A DNA stretch of 64,000 bases from Caldicoprobacter guelmensis (GTDB lineage Bacteria > Bacillota > Clostridia > Caldicoprobacterales > Caldicoprobacteraceae): positions 124,001-188,000 of the forward strand of contig NZ_JAFBDW010000003.1 of the NCBI RefSeq assembly GCF_016908415.1, written 5' to 3'. The translations under genes and the position numbers were made by a program. Positions 61,093 to 64,000 of the stretch are shown piece after piece. Under the pieces are notes generated by a model. It had not been told where the DNA came from, searched no databases, and was given only the letters and a program-made list of their open reading frames with translations. Within the stretch, counting starts at the first letter, position 1. Every line of letters starts with the position of its first letter.

Positions 61093-62583
61093 TTATTTAT
61101 CAGTAACTTTCCTACTTAGCAACTCATTTCTCATATTCTTCAATCCGTCTGCTACAGAAACTTTTCCTTCCATAATTTGGACTGCCCATTTGCCCACTAT
61201 TTCTTTGTAATCTCCCTCATTGGGAATCGGTAACTCAATTGAAGCATATTTACCATAGGACAGAGCCTCTTCAACCCCCGGATTATAGCCGATGGGATGT
61301 TTAAAAGTTTCCAAGATAGGGACAGGTGCACCATGGTCACATCCATGTTGCTTACCTATGTCAGTCAAAACATAATTGCCTTTATCGTCAATCGTATAGT
61401 CATGTCCCTTAATACCAACTGACAGAAGCACTCCCCCCTCCTGTGTTGCAAAGAACTCTATAATTTTCCATGCACCTTCAGGATTCTCAGCATTCTTTGG
61501 AATAGCCCACAAACTAGCTGCTCCTTTCGTCAACATATAACTACCATTTGGTGTCTTTGTACCTGGTAAAGAAACTATCTCATATTGATCTTTTCCTATT
61601 CCTGCAGCTAAAGCATTAGCATTATGCAATCCAACCCAGGCAGCCCAATCAACTGTTACGCTTGTAAGTTGAGATGCTGCACTCATTTTATTTCTCATAT
61701 CCTTCGTTTGATCTACAGAAGCTGCTGGATCAATAAGCCCTTCCTTATAAAGCTTTGCAATCCATTCCCATACTGGTATAGCATCATCAGTAGAAATCGG
61801 TACATATTTCTTGCCATCTTTTTCGTCAATTACAACACCCGTTTTAAGTCCAACTGAAGCAAACCATGGTTGTAAATCAAATACTTGACTCATAACCACA
61901 TTATATGGATAATAATTAGCTGTCTTTATAGTCTCTTTTAGTTTCTTAAATACATTATAATAACCATTCAACGAAGGCTCAATACTTTTGTAATCTATTC
62001 CCGCTTTTTCTAAATGTACCCTGTTTAGGGCAACAACCCTATGAACCTCTTTTTTGTTAAACCCTGCATAAATCCTTCCCTTTACTTCAATGTCTTTTAG
62101 TTCGCGTGGATCAATCTTGGAAGGATCAGAATAAATCTTAGAAGATTTTATATAATCTGTAAGATCTAACAAAGCACCCTGATTGACAAGTTCCAAATAT
62201 TGAGGCATGTTTAAATAGATAAGATCTAACTTTTCCCCACTATTAAGCTTTCTCATAAGTGTATTGTTATAATCAGATGGTGGTCTCTCCATTATTACAG
62301 TTAATCCCGTAGCTTCTCCCAATTCCTTTGCAAACAACTTCATTTCTTCTTCATCTTTACCGCCAGTTACACTTGTCAATATTTTTACAACTCCACCTGT
62401 TTTATTATCCTTTTTTTGCTGATCTGCAGAATTGGAAGGCTCACTTGTTGCAGGAGTCTCTTTAGCATTTCCTTGATTAGCACTACTCTCTTGAGATGTT
62501 TCTTTCTTTGTACATCCGGTAAAAGCACTGATAATTAGCATTAAAACAAGAATTCCTACCAGTATCTTTTTTGTAATAGACAT
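61093..62583 (-). CDS. Family 1 binding lipoprotein
   Basis: 496-aa extracellular substrate-binding protein. The lipoprotein signal ends in AFTGC (C24) and is followed by a Ser/Gln/Asn/Thr-rich linker to about residue 60, then the family 1 fold (VKILTSVTGGKDEEEMKLFAKELGEATGL, LDLIYLNMPQYLELVNQGALLDLTDYI). GGGAGGGG lies upstream of ATG. It is the first gene of the importer operon, with the PHP and HAD hydrolases at its end. The long regulatory region upstream carries two cre-like sites. Substrate unknown. Confidence 0.9.
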   Translation of the reverse strand: MSITKKILVGILVLMLIISAFTGCTKKETSQESSANQGNAKETPATSEPSNSADQQKKDNKTGGVVKILTSVTGGKDEEEMKLFAKELGEATGLTVIMERPPSDYNNTLMRKLNSGEKLDLIYLNMPQYLELVNQGALLDLTDYIKSSKIYSDPSKIDPRELKDIEVKGRIYAGFNKKEVHRVVALNRVHLEKAGIDYKSIEPSLNGYYNVFKKLKETIKTANYYPYNVVMSQVFDLQPWFASVGLKTGVVIDEKDGKKYVPISTDDAIPVWEWIAKLYKEGLIDPAASVDQTKDMRNKMSAASQLTSVTVDWAAWVGLHNANALAAGIGKDQYEIVSLPGTKTPNGSYMLTKGAASLWAIPKNAENPEGAWKIIEFFATQEGGVLLSVGIKGHDYTIDDKGNYVLTDIGKQHGCDHGAPVPILETFKHPIGYNPGVEEALSYGKYASIELPIPNEGDYKEIVGKWAVQIMEGKVSVADGLKNMRNELLSRKVTDK

Positions 62584-62922
62584 ACTTATACCCCTCCCTT
62601 TTTATTTTTCTTTTTTATATTAAAATTTTTATAATAATGCATCTTCCTAAAAATTATCAGTTTTAATTTTCCTATACTAGCTTGTCTTACTCCAAATTAA
62701 TATACTTTCTTTTATTGAGATCCCGATAATTTTAAAAAATTATTAACCTTTCACTGTTGTAAACGTTTATGTATATAAAGTGAATCTCCAAACATATATC
62801 AAAACACAAATATTTACATATTGAGCTATAACCTCATCTGTACCAACTTTTACTTCCGTAAACATTTACAATACTATGATAACATTATTTTATCCACTCG
62901 TCAACCGGTAAACTTAACAATC
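62584..62922. promoter_or_regulatory. Regulatory region with two cre-like palindromes
   Basis: GTAAACGTTTAT (62759-62770) and GTAAACATTTAC (62858-62869) are similar palindromic sites about 100 bases apart. Each agrees with the catabolite-control (CcpA) consensus at 12 of 14 positions by eye, but they could equally be operators of another LacI-family regulator. The rest of the 339-base stretch is AT-rich without a gene. Confidence 0.55.
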
Positions 62923-63933
62923 TCACACCCTCTCCACCTTCACCGGCATTCCTGTTTCAAGTGACCTCTTTGCCGCAAGGCCTATCAAAACAGGCTTCAA
63001 GCCATCAAGCCCCGTTACTTCTGGTTCTCTATCCTCAAGTATTACGCTTATAAAAGACCTTATCTCATCTATATAAGACTCCTTATACCTTTCAAGGAAG
63101 AAATATTTTGGTTTCTCGCTGTATACCCAATTCTCATTATATATTTCCACTGTATTGGGTTTATCATTGCCTGCTATCAAGCATCCTTTAGAACCAAAAA
63201 CCTCAACCCTTTGATCATATCCATACACAGCTTTTCTGCTGTTATCAATTGTCCCAATAGCACCATTCTCAAATTTTAAAGTAACAATTGCCGTATCAAC
63301 ATCATCGTATTGTTTTATTGAAGGATCTATCAGAGCTTCACCTATCGCATACACTTCAACAACCTCGCTGCCTGTTAAATAGCGCGCCATGTCAAAATCG
63401 TGAATTGTCATGTCAAGGAATATACCACCCGATACTTTTACGTATTCTATTGGTGGGGGAGCAGGATCCCTGGAAGTAATCCTCAATATATGAATATCGC
63501 CTATTTTCCCACTTTCAATATGCTCTCTAATCCTCCGAAAATTGTGGTCAAACCTCCTATTAAAGCCTATCTGTAGCTTTACCTTAGCCTTCTCCACAGT
63601 ATTCAGCGCTTCTTCTATTCTTTTGACATCAAAATCTATAGGTTTCTCACAAAATATGTGTTTTCCTGCTTGTGCCGCTTCTATTATAAACTTCGAATGG
63701 GTATCGGTAGGCGAACAAATAAGAACGGCATCTATATCCGGGTCCTCAATGATTTTCCTGTGGTCTTTGTAAACATGATTTATTCCTATACTATAAGCCC
63801 ATTTCTCTAGACTATCATCCATGTAAACATCAGCAATGGACTTTACTTCCGCTCCTCTTATGTTGGTTGCTATATTTTCAGCATGAAGCCTGCCAATGCG
63901 CCCAGCTCCTATGATACCTAATTTGAGTTTCAA
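62923..63933 (-). CDS. Gfo/Idh/MocA-family sugar dehydrogenase (inositol dehydrogenase-like)
   Basis: About 336-aa NAD(P)-dependent oxidoreductase. The Rossmann fingerprint GIIGAGRIGRLHAEN is at the start, the conserved EKP motif is in HIFCEKPIDFD, and the barrel-domain HDFDMARYLTGSEV holds the catalytic His/Asp. It most resembles myo-inositol 2-dehydrogenase (IolG) among named members, but the family oxidises many sugars and polyols. Start is TTG 63933 with GGTGGGG 8 bases upstream; the in-frame GTG at 63942 is too close to it. It is probably linked to the importer operon downstream, suggesting a polyol or sugar-derived substrate. Confidence 0.85.
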   Translation of the reverse strand: MKLKLGIIGAGRIGRLHAENIATNIRGAEVKSIADVYMDDSLEKWAYSIGINHVYKDHRKIIEDPDIDAVLICSPTDTHSKFIIEAAQAGKHIFCEKPIDFDVKRIEEALNTVEKAKVKLQIGFNRRFDHNFRRIREHIESGKIGDIHILRITSRDPAPPPIEYVKVSGGIFLDMTIHDFDMARYLTGSEVVEVYAIGEALIDPSIKQYDDVDTAIVTLKFENGAIGTIDNSRKAVYGYDQRVEVFGSKGCLIAGNDKPNTVEIYNENWVYSEKPKYFFLERYKESYIDEIRSFISVILEDREPEVTGLDGLKPVLIGLAAKRSLETGMPVKVERV

Positions 63934-64000
63934 ATGAGTCACCCCACCTACCTATTTAATAATGTATAAATTAACAATTTTGCATATTTTGTAATACGTA

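Overview
The window looks like a chromosomal segment of a low-to-moderate GC, Gram-positive anaerobe of the Clostridia, probably a saccharolytic and possibly thermophilic one. The evidence is strong AGGAGG-type ribosome binding sites, frequent TTG/GTG starts, lipobox-type solute-binding proteins, YesM/YesN two-component systems, a ferredoxin-dependent 2-oxoacid oxidoreductase and a DNA polymerase I without proofreading residues. Species cannot be named from the sequence alone. No tRNA, rRNA or CRISPR array was seen. Most genes lie on the minus strand.

Layout. 1-2238: end of an OmpR/PhoB-type response regulator and its PhoR-type kinase (+). 2396-4768: GH2 beta-galactosidase-like enzyme (+). 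4943-12816 (-): a xylose-type sugar system, with a membrane-anchored sugar sensor, LytS/YesM kinase and YesN regulator followed by XylF, XylG and XylH. 13061-13663: a small XRE regulator with twin palindromic operators and a plus-strand promoter that leads to no visible gene. 13664-20326 (-): YesM, YesN, lipoprotein, permease, permease. 20465-27970 (-): housekeeping genes (VanZ-like, galE, an orphan family 5 binding protein, transglycosylase, coaE, polA). 28335-30529 (+): CAP/SH3 secreted protein, nitroreductase, thpR.

30703-39224 (-): a glycan-use cluster (GH3 beta-glucosidase, two permeases, binding lipoprotein, GH-A clan hydrolase with agarase-like features). 39683-49287 (-): GNAT protein, citrate/isopropylmalate-synthase-type enzyme under a 26-bp palindrome, B12-binding radical SAM protein, flippase-like membrane protein, Kor/Vor operon and a P-loop ATPase. 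49445-56141 (-): a third YesM/YesN/binding protein/permease module. 56366-56904: IS21-family remnant. 57023-63933 (-): a fourth CUT1-type ABC operon ending in a PHP-domain hydrolase and a HAD phosphatase, preceded by a Gfo/Idh dehydrogenase.

How it works together: five carbohydrate ABC importers, none with its own CUT1 ATPase gene (only the xylose-type one has an ATPase), bring in oligosaccharides or sugars. Three of them are governed by adjacent sensor kinase/AraC-type regulator pairs, and intracellular GH2, GH3 and GH-A hydrolases would degrade the imports. The most distinctive structural signal is a long, mostly perfect hairpin directly after every one of the five transporter-linked binding-protein genes. 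The sequences differ but the design is the same, which suggests a common mechanism for making much more binding protein than permease.
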